Shown here piece after piece: positions 17,040 through 25,154 of a stretch of DNA of 64,000 bases. The notes beneath the pieces were generated by a model that was not told the DNA's origin, made no database searches, and saw nothing but the letters and a program-made list of their open reading frames with translations. A program made the position numbers and the translations under genes. The stretch covers positions 1,116,001-1,180,000 of the forward strand of contig NZ_VIVR01000001.1 in the NCBI RefSeq assembly GCF_007828955.1, given 5' to 3'. The stretch is from Kitasatospora atroaurantiaca. GTDB lineage: Bacteria; Actinomycetota; Actinomycetes; Streptomycetales; Streptomycetaceae. The stretch's first letter is position 1; the number at the start of each line of letters is the position of its first letter.

Positions 17040-17309
17040 GTGTTGCGCTGGCGCCGTGGCGCCACGCAGTTCGAGTACGCGGCGGGGCACGGCCCTCGGC
17101 AGAAGGACCTCCGCAAGGGGTATCCGGCCCTGGTCTCCTCGATCACCGGGGAGCTGGAGCCCGACCGGAGCGTCCACCGCCCGCAGGTCGACATCTCCTT
17201 CATGGCCTACCCGCCGTACGCGCACTTCCGGAGGCCGGGCCAACCGGCGCCGAAGGCAGGGCCGCGCCGGGCCGACGTACCGTCAGGCCGGCTCGCCGGG
17301 GAGGCGTAG
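17040..17309 (+). CDS. Possible small hypothetical protein or gene remnant
   Basis: An 89-codon frame begins at GTG 17040 and runs 27 bp into the 3' end of the opposite-strand acyltransferase gene. For about 65 codons it has nearly all G/C third positions and a balanced composition (GYPALVSSITGELEPDRSVHRPQVDISFMAYPPYAHFRRP), which looks like real coding sequence. No ribosome site precedes it and I recognise no family. It may be a remnant of a larger gene or a small unrecognised gene. Confidence 0.3.
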   Translation: MLRWRRGATQFEYAAGHGPRQKDLRKGYPALVSSITGELEPDRSVHRPQVDISFMAYPPYAHFRRPGQPAPKAGPRRADVPSGRLAGEA

Positions 17310-18050
17310 GTCCCAGCCGACCAGGGCGCGGAGCTGTTCGGCGGTGACGCCTTCCGGGAGGGGGCTGGGCGGGTCGTGGCGGAAGGGCGGCTGCCAGCCC
17401 TCGGCCTCCGCCCAGCTGCGGACGACCTTGGCCGGAGCACCCGCGACCACACTGTGGTCGGGGACCTCGCCGCGGACGACCGACCCGGCGGCCACCACCA
17501 CGTTGCGGCCGATCCTCGCCCCGGGGAGGATCACCGCGCCGGTGCCGATCCAGGAGCCGGCACCGATCTCGACGGGCTCGTTGCGCGGCCACTGCTTGCC
17601 GATCGGCAGATCGGTGTCGTGGTACGAGTGCGCGGTGTCGGTGATGTAGACGTACGGGCCGGTCCAGACGTCGTCGCCGAGGGTTATCGACTGGTGGCCG
17701 ACGATGTGGCTGCCGCGCCCGAGCACGCAGCCGCCGCCGATCCGGACGATCGGCTCCGGGCCGAGGTCCAGTCCGGGTACGAAGCCGGCCGAGATGGTCA
17801 CGCGTTCGCCGATGATCGAGAACGGCCCGATGGTGATCCACTGCTCGTTGAAGACCGCACCGAGCGGGAAAGCGAGCTTGGTGCCGTCCCCGAGCTCGCG
17901 GAAGCGGTACGGCCCCGGATTGTCGTTCGACACCGCGCCGGCCGACTGCACCCAGCGCCACCCCTGGTGCACCAGCCGCCCGGCGGCCCGGCGGCCTCGG
18001 GAGCGGACAGCGGTCAGGAGCGCACGGGCGTGCGTACGGGCGTTCGGCAT
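17283..18050 (-). CDS. Acyltransferase with left-handed beta-helix (hexapeptide repeat)
   Basis: The 255-residue protein is built from hexapeptide repeats ([LIV]-G-x4) between about residues 65 and 215, for example IGPFSIIGERVTISAG, IGGGCVLGRGSHIVGH and IGAGSWIGTGAVILPGARIGRNVVVAAGSVV. It ends with the usual VPDHSVVAGAPAKVVR cap. The catalytic histidine is likely in DTAHSYHD. It resembles the WbbJ/LacA/sugar O-acetyltransferase group. ATG 18050 was chosen because the family starts there (MPNARTHARALL). The acceptor is unknown, though the adjacent epimerase suggests sugar modification. Confidence 0.88.
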   Translation of the reverse strand: MPNARTHARALLTAVRSRGRRAAGRLVHQGWRWVQSAGAVSNDNPGPYRFRELGDGTKLAFPLGAVFNEQWITIGPFSIIGERVTISAGFVPGLDLGPEPIVRIGGGCVLGRGSHIVGHQSITLGDDVWTGPYVYITDTAHSYHDTDLPIGKQWPRNEPVEIGAGSWIGTGAVILPGARIGRNVVVAAGSVVRGEVPDHSVVAGAPAKVVRSWAEAEGWQPPFRHDPPSPLPEGVTAEQLRALVGWDLRLPGEPA

Positions 18051-18140
18051 GCGTCCCACGCTATCGGCCGGGCGCCGGGACGGGAGCGGAGAGGGAGCAA
18101 CATCACACGCGCCGCCCGAAGGCTGGCAGACTCGGGCCTC

Positions 18141-18899
18141 ATGGAGATCGCCGAACACCTCGACGCGCTGCGGCGCGAGGGCGCCCTGCTCGCCGACGCG
18201 GCCGCCGCCACCGACCTCGACGCCGCCGTCCCGACCTGTCCGGGCTGGCAGCTGCGCGACCTCGTCCGGCACACCGGCCAGGTGCACCGTTGGGCGTCGG
18301 CGTACGTCACCCACGGGCACCGGCGGCCGCTGGACGAGGCCGGACAGGAAGCCGCCTGGGGGCCGGTGCCGTCGGACGCCGAGCTGCTCGACTGGTTCCG
18401 GGCGGGCCACTCCCGGCTGGTCACCGCGCTGGAGCAGGCGCCGGCGGATCTGGAGTGCTGGACTTTTCTGCCCGCACCGTCGCCGCAGGCGTTCTGGGCC
18501 CGGCGGCAGGCGCACGAGACAGCAGTGCACCGGGTCGACGCCGAGTCGGCCGCCGGCCGCGAGGCCACCCCGACGCCGACGGCCTTCGCGCTGGACGGCA
18601 TCGAGGAGCTGGTGGCCGGCTTCCTGGTCCGGCCCCGTGCGCGCCTGCGCAGCGAACAGCCGCGCACGCTGCTGGTCAGGCCGACGGACGCGACGGACTC
18701 TTGGCTGGTGCGGATCGGGCCTGACCCCGTGACGGTGGAGCCCGACGCGGGCAGCCCCGCCGACTGCACGGTCAGCGGCACCGCCCACGAGCTCTACCTG
18801 CTGCTCTGGAACCGCCTCCCGCCGGCGCGGGTCGAGATCGGCGGCGACCCGACGCTGCTCGACCTGTGGCGGGAGACGGCCCAGATCCGCTGGAGCTGA
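18141..18899 (+). CDS. Maleylpyruvate isomerase family mycothiol-dependent protein
   Basis: The 252-residue protein has the DinB-like four-helix MDMPI_N domain. Its metal ligands are a histidine in CPGWQLRDLVRHTGQVHRW and the pair in AHETAVHRVDAE. The C-terminal MDMPI_C domain (LLVRPTDATDSWLV ... VSGTAHELYLLLWNRLP) resembles sterol-carrier-like folds. Mycothiol-dependent enzymes of this fold isomerise maleylpyruvate or transfer mycothiol; most actinobacterial copies have no known substrate. Divergent from the acyltransferase (90 bp) and convergent with the crotonase gene. The start ATG 18141 fits the family. Confidence 0.87.
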   Translation: MEIAEHLDALRREGALLADAAAATDLDAAVPTCPGWQLRDLVRHTGQVHRWASAYVTHGHRRPLDEAGQEAAWGPVPSDAELLDWFRAGHSRLVTALEQAPADLECWTFLPAPSPQAFWARRQAHETAVHRVDAESAAGREATPTPTAFALDGIEELVAGFLVRPRARLRSEQPRTLLVRPTDATDSWLVRIGPDPVTVEPDAGSPADCTVSGTAHELYLLLWNRLPPARVEIGGDPTLLDLWRETAQIRWS

Positions 18900-18917
18900 C
18901 GCCGTCTTCGGACGGGC

Positions 18918-19679
18918 CTACGCCCACGGCGCCGGGCGGCGCTCCAGGAACGCGCGCATGCCCTCCTGCGCCTCCGCCGACCCGAACAGCCGGGCGGAGA
19001 GGGTGACGCGCTCCTCGGCGTCCTGCTCGAAGGAGGCCACCACGTCGGCGTTGGCCAGCCGCTTCGACTCGGCCAGCCCCTGCGGCGAGCCGAGCCGTAC
19101 GGCGTCGAGCAGCACCTTGAGGGCGCCGGCCGGGTCCTCGGCCGCCTCGGTGATCAGACCGATCCGGGCGGCCTCGGCCGCGTCGAAGGTCTCACCGGTG
19201 AGGTAGTAGCGGGAGGCGGCGCGCGGGTCCAGCTTGGGGCGCAGCGGGAGCGAGATCACGGCGGGCGCCAGGCCGAGCCGTACCTCGGTGAAGGCGAAGG
19301 TGGACAGCGGCCCGGCGATCGCGATGTCCGCCGCACCGAGCAGTCCCAGGCCGCCGGCCCGGACGTGGCCGTTGACCAGGGCGATCACCGGCTTCGGGCA
19401 GTCGATGATCGCCCGCTGGATGTCCACCAGACCGCGCGGGCCGACCGTCGGGTCACTGCCGGTGGCCTCGGAGAGGTCCGCGCCCGCACAGAACACCTTG
19501 CCGGTGTGACCGAGCACCACGGCCCGTACGGCCGGGTCGGCGGCGGCATCGGCCAGGCCCTTCGACAGCTCGGCCATCAGGCGGGTGGAGAGGGCGTTGC
19601 GGTTGTGCGGGGAGTCCAGCTCCAGGGTGGTGACGGCATCGGCGGTGGTGATGCGGACGCACTGTACTTCGCGGGTCAT
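18918..19679 (-). CDS. Enoyl-CoA hydratase/isomerase family protein (crotonase fold)
   Basis: The 253-residue protein shows the crotonase oxyanion-hole segments NRNALS and GKVFCAGADL, and GHVRAGGLGLLGAADIAIAG followed by FTEVRLGLAPAVISL. The second catalytic glutamate (in FTEVRLG) is present. The position of the first hydratase glutamate (GGGCEL in classical enzymes) is a glycine here, so ordinary hydration of enoyl-CoA is doubtful; isomerase, lyase or another acyl-CoA reaction is possible. ATG 19679 starts the family register MTREVQCVRI. It diverges from the ATP-grasp gene with 170 bp between them, in which I see no clear motif. Confidence 0.88.
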   Translation of the reverse strand: MTREVQCVRITTADAVTTLELDSPHNRNALSTRLMAELSKGLADAAADPAVRAVVLGHTGKVFCAGADLSEATGSDPTVGPRGLVDIQRAIIDCPKPVIALVNGHVRAGGLGLLGAADIAIAGPLSTFAFTEVRLGLAPAVISLPLRPKLDPRAASRYYLTGETFDAAEAARIGLITEAAEDPAGALKVLLDAVRLGSPQGLAESKRLANADVVASFEQDAEERVTLSARLFGSAEAQEGMRAFLERRPAPWA

Positions 19680-19849
19680 CGCGGCTGGCCTGCTTTCCGG
19701 CTGAGGGTGGGTCGGAGGGCTGGGACAGGAGGTGGGGCGATGGATTCGCCCCCGGGGAGGACTCTGCCAGGCCGACCCCGCCCACAACCAGAGGGCCCGG
19801 CGAAAATCCGCTGGTCCGCGCCCTCTCCACTACGGCACCATCGGTCGGC

Positions 19850-20647
19850 ATGACCACCGACCGCCTGCTCCTCCTCGCGCCCCGGATCAACGAGACCGGG
19901 CTTCAGCTGCTGACCGCCGCCCGCCGTCGCGGCCTGCGCGCCCACACCGCCCGCAGCTGGCAGGTGCCCGAGGAACTGCGCGGCCCGGGCCCGGCGCACC
20001 TGTACGGCGGCCCGCTCTTCGCCGACGCGGTCGGGCAGGATCTCGGCGTCGCCACTCTGGAGGCCCCGGTCGACTGGCTCGCCGCCCTCCCCCGTGAGCT
20101 GACGCACCGCCACGTCGAGTGCACCACGCTCGCCGAGGCCCGTCGTCTGCGCCGTCCGGCGTTCCTCAAGCCTCCGGTCGACAAGCTGTTCCCGGCCCGG
20201 GTCTACCCCGACGGCAGCGGGCTGCCGGGGCCGGACGCGCTGGACGACGACACCCTGGTCCTGGTCAGCGACATCGTGGCGTTCCGGCGCGAGTACCGCC
20301 TCTTCGTCCTCGACGGCGCGGTGCACACGGCGAGCCGGTACGCGGTGGACGGTGCCCTGGACGTGGCGCCGCTCGGCGAGGATCCGGACGGGCGGGAGGC
20401 GCTCGCCTTCGCGGCCGACGTCCTGTCGGCCTGCGCCGAGGGTCTGCCGAGCGCGACCGTGGTCGACATCGGCCCGACGGCCGCCGGCTGGGCCGTGGTG
20501 GAGGCGAATCCGGCCTGGGCCAGCGGCGGTTACGCCTGCGACCCGGACCGGGTGCTGGACGTCGTCCTGCGGGCGGCCGGCCCGGCCACCGAGGTGGCGG
20601 CCGCGGACCGGCCGTACTGCCGGGAGCTGCCCGCCGTGGTCAGGTGA
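19850..20647 (+). CDS. ATP-grasp domain protein (DUF4343-like)
   Basis: The 265-residue protein has an N-terminal Rossmann-like part (LLLLAPRINETGLQLLTAARRRGL). An ATP-grasp region follows, with PAFLKPPVDKLFPARVY, VSDIVAFRREYRLFVLDGAV and the metal/ATP-binding end TVVDIGPTAAGWAVVEANPAWASGGYACDP. This matches ATP-grasp proteins of the DUF4343 group, assumed to ligate a carboxylate to an amine; substrates are unknown. It converges on the MFS gene at 20640-21938 and overlaps its 3' end by 8 bp. Confidence 0.84.
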   Translation: MTTDRLLLLAPRINETGLQLLTAARRRGLRAHTARSWQVPEELRGPGPAHLYGGPLFADAVGQDLGVATLEAPVDWLAALPRELTHRHVECTTLAEARRLRRPAFLKPPVDKLFPARVYPDGSGLPGPDALDDDTLVLVSDIVAFRREYRLFVLDGAVHTASRYAVDGALDVAPLGEDPDGREALAFAADVLSACAEGLPSATVVDIGPTAAGWAVVEANPAWASGGYACDPDRVLDVVLRAAGPATEVAAADRPYCRELPAVVR

Positions 20648-21938
20648 CGGGCAGGGCGGACGGGGTGGACAGGGCACTCCGCCGCTGCGCCCAGCGGACG
20701 GTCGGGCCCATGGCCAGCCCGCTCGCCGCGAAGAGCCCGGCCAGCAGGGCCCAGCCGAGCAGGCCCTGCCCGATCACCGCGGTGGTGATCAGGGCGGGGC
20801 CCAGCATCAGGGCCGCCGACATCCCGGCGTTGAAGACCCCCTGGTACGCGCCATGGGCGCCCTCGCCCGCCAGGTCGTAACTCAGCGCCCAGCCGGCCGC
20901 CTGGGAGAACACCTCGCCGAGCGCCTGCAGCCCGACGCCGGCCAGCACCAGCACGGCGGCGACGACGGCGGGAACGCCGTGGGCGAACCCGAGCACCAGA
21001 CAGGAGGCGGCCACCAGCAGCCCGCCCTTGCCGAAGACCCTGGCCGCCACGCCCGGCTGCTCGGTGCCCTTGGTGGCCCGGACCTGGAGGGCCACCACCA
21101 GCACGGTGTTGACGATCAGTGAGCCGGCGACCATGACGCGCGGCGCCTCGGTGTGCTTGACGATCCAGAGCGGCACTCCGACCTCCAGCATGGCGAACTG
21201 CAGGACGAGCAGGGCGTTGAGCACGGTCACCACGAGGAAGGGAAGGTTGCGCAGCGCGGGGTTCCGTCCGGCCGCCCCGGTGGAGGCGGCCTCCGAACGG
21301 GCCGTGCGCGCGGTCACCGGGACCATCGCGTACATGGCCGCCACCACGGCGAAGGAGACCACGTCGGCGAGGAAGGCCACGACGTACGCCGACCTGGTGT
21401 CGGCCTGCAGGGCGAGCGCGGCAAGCGCGGTGCCCGCACCGATGCCGACGTTGGTGACGACCCGGAGATAGGCGCGGCCCGCCACCCGCCGGTCGGCGGG
21501 CAGCACCTCGGCGTACAGCGTCGCGCGCACCGCCGCCGAACCACGGTCGGCCGCGGTCACCAGGCAGGCGAGCAGGACGAAGGCGGTGAACTCGTGCACC
21601 AGCACGTACCCGGTCGTGCCGACCGCCTCGACGGTGACCAGCGTGACCAGCACCGGCTTGCTGCCCCACCGGTCGGCGGCCCGCCCCGCGGGGACGCTCG
21701 CGAGCACGCCGCACAGCCCGGCGGCGGTGAGGCCGATGCCGACCTGGGCCGCGCCGAAGCCGAGGACGCGGGTGAAGAAGAGGACGCTGAGCGTCATGAA
21801 GAGGCCGTTGCCCAGGCAGTTGACCAGGGTGATCCGGGCCAGGCGGCGGACCATCGGGTCCGGGTGGAGGAAGCGGGAGGGCGGGGCTGACGGATCGGCA
21901 GGGGCTGGGGCAGGGGAGGAGGAAGCGGTGGCGGTCAT
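20640..21938 (-). CDS. MFS transporter
   Basis: The 432-residue protein has about 12 hydrophobic segments, starting with LARITLVNCLGNGLFMTLSVLFF. Motif A appears as PAGRAADRWGSKPVLVTLV. It is of the drug-exporter type. ATG 21938 lacks a clear ribosome site; GTG 21950 four codons upstream is possible. It diverges from an ArsR-type regulator across a 71-bp gap that contains a palindrome, so it is probably repressed by that regulator. Substrate unknown. Confidence 0.87.
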   Translation of the reverse strand: MTATASSSPAPAPADPSAPPSRFLHPDPMVRRLARITLVNCLGNGLFMTLSVLFFTRVLGFGAAQVGIGLTAAGLCGVLASVPAGRAADRWGSKPVLVTLVTVEAVGTTGYVLVHEFTAFVLLACLVTAADRGSAAVRATLYAEVLPADRRVAGRAYLRVVTNVGIGAGTALAALALQADTRSAYVVAFLADVVSFAVVAAMYAMVPVTARTARSEAASTGAAGRNPALRNLPFLVVTVLNALLVLQFAMLEVGVPLWIVKHTEAPRVMVAGSLIVNTVLVVALQVRATKGTEQPGVAARVFGKGGLLVAASCLVLGFAHGVPAVVAAVLVLAGVGLQALGEVFSQAAGWALSYDLAGEGAHGAYQGVFNAGMSAALMLGPALITTAVIGQGLLGWALLAGLFAASGLAMGPTVRWAQRRSALSTPSALPVT

Positions 21939-21979
21939 GGAGTCGATCACATCGGGTACGCCGCATCCTCGGAACTGAT

Positions 21980-21994
21980 TTAGGCTATGGCTAA
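21980..21994. promoter_or_regulatory. Palindromic operator between MFS and ArsR-type genes
   Basis: TTAGGCTATGGCTAA is an imperfect palindrome (outer TTAG/CTAA exact) in the 71-bp divergent promoter region. It overlaps TAGGCT and TATGGC hexamers that could be -10 elements. Short interrupted palindromes over the promoter are usual for ArsR-type repressors; the link is positional. Confidence 0.45.
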
Positions 21995-22009
21995 CTCCTG
22001 GGGGCCCAA

Positions 22010-22993
22010 ATGCACCGATTCCGACTCGGCCTCGCCGATCTCGCCGCCGCCTCGTTCGCCTGCTCGTCGCTGCAGGAGGCGGTGCTGAGCCTGCGGATGT
22101 GGACGCACCCGGGTGTGTACCCGCAGCAGACGGCCTGGTTCGAGCGGATCCGGCCGGAGTTCGAGCGGCTGGACACCGCCCTCCTGTGCGCGCTCGTCGC
22201 CACGAACCGTTACATCCCGGACTTCCTGACGCCGCGTCCGACGACGCCGTTCCCCGACTTCCCGTCCGAACTCGCGGTCGTCCGGGCGACACCGCCCCGG
22301 CTGCTGCAGGGCGAACTGGAGCGCGCCTACCTGCCGCACGACCGGGAGATCCCGGCGCCGCTGGCGGCGGGTCTGGACGACCCGGCGCGACTGCTGGCAC
22401 AGATCACCGACGCCGTCGAGGAGTACTGGGAACGCTGCCTCCTCGCCTCCGGCTGGTGGCCGCGCGCCCGGTCGCTGCTGCACGCCGACGTCGTCCACCG
22501 CTCCCGCATCCTGGCCGAGCGGGGTGCGGCGGCGCTCTTCGCGGATCTGGACGCGCGGCTGCGCTGGGAGGAAGGGGTCCTGACGATCCGCCGGGACTGG
22601 GCACCCGGCGATGCGGACGTGGTGGTGGACGGACGCGGGCTGGTCTTCATACCGACCTGCTTCGCCCGGGGCGCCATCACCTCGATCAGCGACGAGCACC
22701 CACCGGTGATCACGTACCCGGCACGCGGCCAGGCCTCGATGGTGGGGGCACCGCAACCGCCGCCCACCCCGCAGGCGCTCGAACAGCTCCTCGGCACCCC
22801 GAAGGCCCGGCTGTTGGCGATGCTGGAGGAGCCCGCCTCCACCACCGAGCTGGCCGCCCGCCTCGGCGTGACACCGGGCGCCGTCAGCCAGCACCTGGCG
22901 GTCCTGTTCGCCACCCGGCTGGTCACCCGGGCCCGGCACGGCCGGGTGGTGCTGTACCTGCGCAGCCCGCTCGGCGACGAGTTGTACGGCTGA
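22010..22993 (+). CDS. ArsR/SmtB-type transcriptional regulator with DUF5937 domain
   Basis: The 327-residue protein has a long N-terminal effector part typical of the DUF5937 group (FRLGLADLAAASFACSSLQEAVLSLRMW...). It ends in a winged helix-turn-helix at about 260-320 (ARLLAMLEEPASTTELAARLGVTPGAVSQHLAVLFATRLVTRARHGRVVLYLRS). The ordering (sensor first, DNA-binding last) is typical of these actinobacterial ArsR-like proteins. ATG 22010 follows GGGGG. It diverges from the MFS exporter and probably represses it and itself. Confidence 0.87.
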   Translation: MHRFRLGLADLAAASFACSSLQEAVLSLRMWTHPGVYPQQTAWFERIRPEFERLDTALLCALVATNRYIPDFLTPRPTTPFPDFPSELAVVRATPPRLLQGELERAYLPHDREIPAPLAAGLDDPARLLAQITDAVEEYWERCLLASGWWPRARSLLHADVVHRSRILAERGAAALFADLDARLRWEEGVLTIRRDWAPGDADVVVDGRGLVFIPTCFARGAITSISDEHPPVITYPARGQASMVGAPQPPPTPQALEQLLGTPKARLLAMLEEPASTTELAARLGVTPGAVSQHLAVLFATRLVTRARHGRVVLYLRSPLGDELYG

Positions 22994-23046
22994 GCCTGTT
23001 TCAGAACCCGGGGCCACCGGTGCACTTCTAGGGCAGGATGGCCGGC

Positions 23047-24762
23047 ATGGCCCGTACATCCGTTCCCTCCAACCCCGCCGTACCGAGCCGGCTCGGCACT
23101 CTCTCGGCGACCGAACGCAGGGTCTGGCGAGCCTTCCCGCACGGGGAGTCGGTCGATCTGCGCACCGGTGACCCGGCCGTGGACGATCCGGCCGCCGCCG
23201 ACTGCTGGCCGGCCGACCGCGCCGTACGAGGCGAGGTGATCGCCGCCCTGCTGCTCGGCGCCTGCCCGGCCGCGGTCGGAGCCGTGGCAGCGCTCCGGCT
23301 CATCGGCGCGCGGATCACCGGTGAGCTCCGCATCGACCACGGGCAGGTCTCCTCCCTCCTCCTGTTGCAGGGGTGCCGGTTCGACGGGCCGATCGATCTC
23401 GACGGCGCCGTCACCGAATCGATCGACCTGAGGGGGTGTCATCTGACGACCCTCAGCGCGTACGGCGCCCACGTACGCGGCACCCTGGACCTGCGCGACA
23501 CGGTGGTGACCGGCGGCGACCGTGCCGTCCACGCCGACGGCATCCGGATCGACGGCAGTCTGCTCGCCCACCAGGCGGTGGTGACAGGGGCGGTCAACCT
23601 GATCAACGCACAGATCGGCGGCCGGGTCACCTTCATCGACGCGCAGCTGATCAACACGGCCCCTGACGGTAAGTCGCTCAACGCCGGCGGCATGAGGGTC
23701 GGGCGGAGCCTGATGGCCCAGGGGCTCAGGACGGCGGGAGAGCTGCGGATACCCGGCGCGCACATCGGCAGCTCACTGCTGCTGACCGGTGCGACGCTGG
23801 ACGGCCTCGGCCGGTCCGCGCTGCACGGCGAAGCCCTGACGGTCGCCAGCGAGGTCTCCTTCCGTCCGCGCCGGGCGGAGGGGGAAGAGCCGCGGTACTT
23901 CACCGCCGTCGGTTCGGTGCGCGTGCCGGGAGCGAGGTTCGGGAGCGACCTGCAGCTCAGCGGGGCGCGGCTCACCCCCGCAGCCGGCGAGCCTGCCCTC
24001 CAAGCCGACCGCGTGGTCGTCCAGGGCAGCCTGCACCTCGACGCCGGCTTCCGCACCGAGGGCGAGATCGAGTTGACCGGGGCCCGCGTCGCGGGGCACC
24101 TGGAGCTGACCGGTATGGACAGCCCGAACGCCCTGCTGACGCTCTACGCGGCAAGCGTCGAAGGCGGCATCCGCGACGAACTCGACGCGTGGCCCTGCCG
24201 GTTGAATCTCGACGGCTTCACCTACGGCCCGTTCGGCGAGTACGTCGAGGCGACCCGGCGACTGCCGCTGCTCAGGCGCCAGATCCAGCGGTCCGACGGC
24301 ATGGTCGGCGGCTTCCGCGCCCAGCCGTACGAGCAGTTGGCCGCCTACTACCGCTCACTCGGCAACGACGGCGAGGCACGGACGGTACTGCTCGCCAAGC
24401 AGCGGGCCCTGCGCGCCAAGCTGCCGTGGTGGCGGCGGATACCCGGCCACCTGCTCGACCTGGCGGTCGGCTACGGCTACCGGCCGCTGCGCGCGATCGG
24501 CTGGGCGATCGGTCTGCTGGCGGCGAGCAGCGCGTACTTCAGCCGGGTGACGCCCGTACGCGTCAACACCGAGGACTCCTCGGTGTTCAACCCGGTGCTG
24601 TACGCCGCCGACCACCTGGTCCCGGTCATCCGGTTCGGCCAGCCCGACGTCTGGCAGTACCACGGCGCTCCCGCCGTGGTCACGGCCGTGCTGACGGTAC
24701 TGGGCTGGACCCTCGGGATCGCGATCGCCGCGGCTGCGACCCGTACCTTCACCCGCAATTAG
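23047..24762 (+). CDS. Membrane-anchored beta-helix (pentapeptide/bactofilin-like) protein
   Basis: The 571-residue protein has no signal peptide. Residues about 75-370 contain repeated short strands (IDLDGAVTESIDLRGCHLTTLSAYGAHVRGTLDLRD and similar), suggesting a cytoplasmic beta-helix. A helical linker (AYYRSLGNDGEARTVLLAKQRALRAK, TPR-like) follows, and then membrane segments near the C terminus (LRAIGWAIGLLAASSAYF and VVTAVLTVLGWTLGIAIAAAAT). Homologues in streptomycetes are usually called membrane-associated oxidoreductases without evidence. ATG 23047 is preferred over 23038 because AGGGCAGG then has normal spacing. The role is unknown; it may scaffold proteins at the membrane. Confidence 0.78.
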   Translation: MARTSVPSNPAVPSRLGTLSATERRVWRAFPHGESVDLRTGDPAVDDPAAADCWPADRAVRGEVIAALLLGACPAAVGAVAALRLIGARITGELRIDHGQVSSLLLLQGCRFDGPIDLDGAVTESIDLRGCHLTTLSAYGAHVRGTLDLRDTVVTGGDRAVHADGIRIDGSLLAHQAVVTGAVNLINAQIGGRVTFIDAQLINTAPDGKSLNAGGMRVGRSLMAQGLRTAGELRIPGAHIGSSLLLTGATLDGLGRSALHGEALTVASEVSFRPRRAEGEEPRYFTAVGSVRVPGARFGSDLQLSGARLTPAAGEPALQADRVVVQGSLHLDAGFRTEGEIELTGARVAGHLELTGMDSPNALLTLYAASVEGGIRDELDAWPCRLNLDGFTYGPFGEYVEATRRLPLLRRQIQRSDGMVGGFRAQPYEQLAAYYRSLGNDGEARTVLLAKQRALRAKLPWWRRIPGHLLDLAVGYGYRPLRAIGWAIGLLAASSAYFSRVTPVRVNTEDSSVFNPVLYAADHLVPVIRFGQPDVWQYHGAPAVVTAVLTVLGWTLGIAIAAAATRTFTRN

Positions 24763-24804
24763 TGCCGCATCCGGCACCGTTCGCCCTGGTGCCGTGTGGC
24801 GCTG

Positions 24805-25080
24805 TCAGCTCGTGCCGAGTGGCGCGGTCTGCTCAGCGTCGAGCTGGTGGTCGGCCCAGACATAGCTCTCGGGGAGCAGGTCGGTGATGGCGAGGGTCCG
24901 GAGGCGGTCGTCCGCACCGACGATGACCTTGAGGGCCGGGAAGTAGTCGAGGAGGACCTGTCGGCATCGGCCGCACGGGGGAACCACACCCCGATCGCGG
25001 TCGCCCGCGGCGACGATCGTGTCCAGCTCGTAGACACCCTGGGCGGCTGCCGCGCCGAGCCGACGGGGCGAACGTTGCCC
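24805..25080 (-). pseudogene. Cytidine-deaminase-like remnant (C-terminal half only)
   Basis: The minus strand encodes VYELDTIVAAGDRDRG, PPCGRCRQVLLDYFPALKVIVG and LLPESYVWADHQL, the C-terminal half of a cytidine/blasticidin-type deaminase. It includes the PCxxC zinc-ligand motif. The N-terminal half with the H/C-A-E catalytic motif is absent from all frames upstream. The frame upstream of about 25080 runs into the terminator of the FAD-enzyme gene with no start codon or ribosome site. This is a truncated gene. The 5' end given is approximate. Confidence 0.65.
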
Positions 25081-25106
25081 GATGCGGCGCCGGCTTCCGG
25101 GACAGG

Positions 25107-25144
25107 CTGCGGGAAGGGCCCCGGCCCCGGAGCCCTTCCCGCAG
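25107..25144 (-). terminator. Intrinsic terminator of the geranylgeranyl-reductase-like gene
   Basis: A 13-bp perfect stem (CTGCGGGAAGGGC, 25107-25119, with 25132-25144) encloses a 12-nt G/C-rich loop, 11 bp after the FAD-enzyme stop on the minus strand. Confidence 0.85.
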
Positions 25145-25154
25145 GCCGGCCGCC

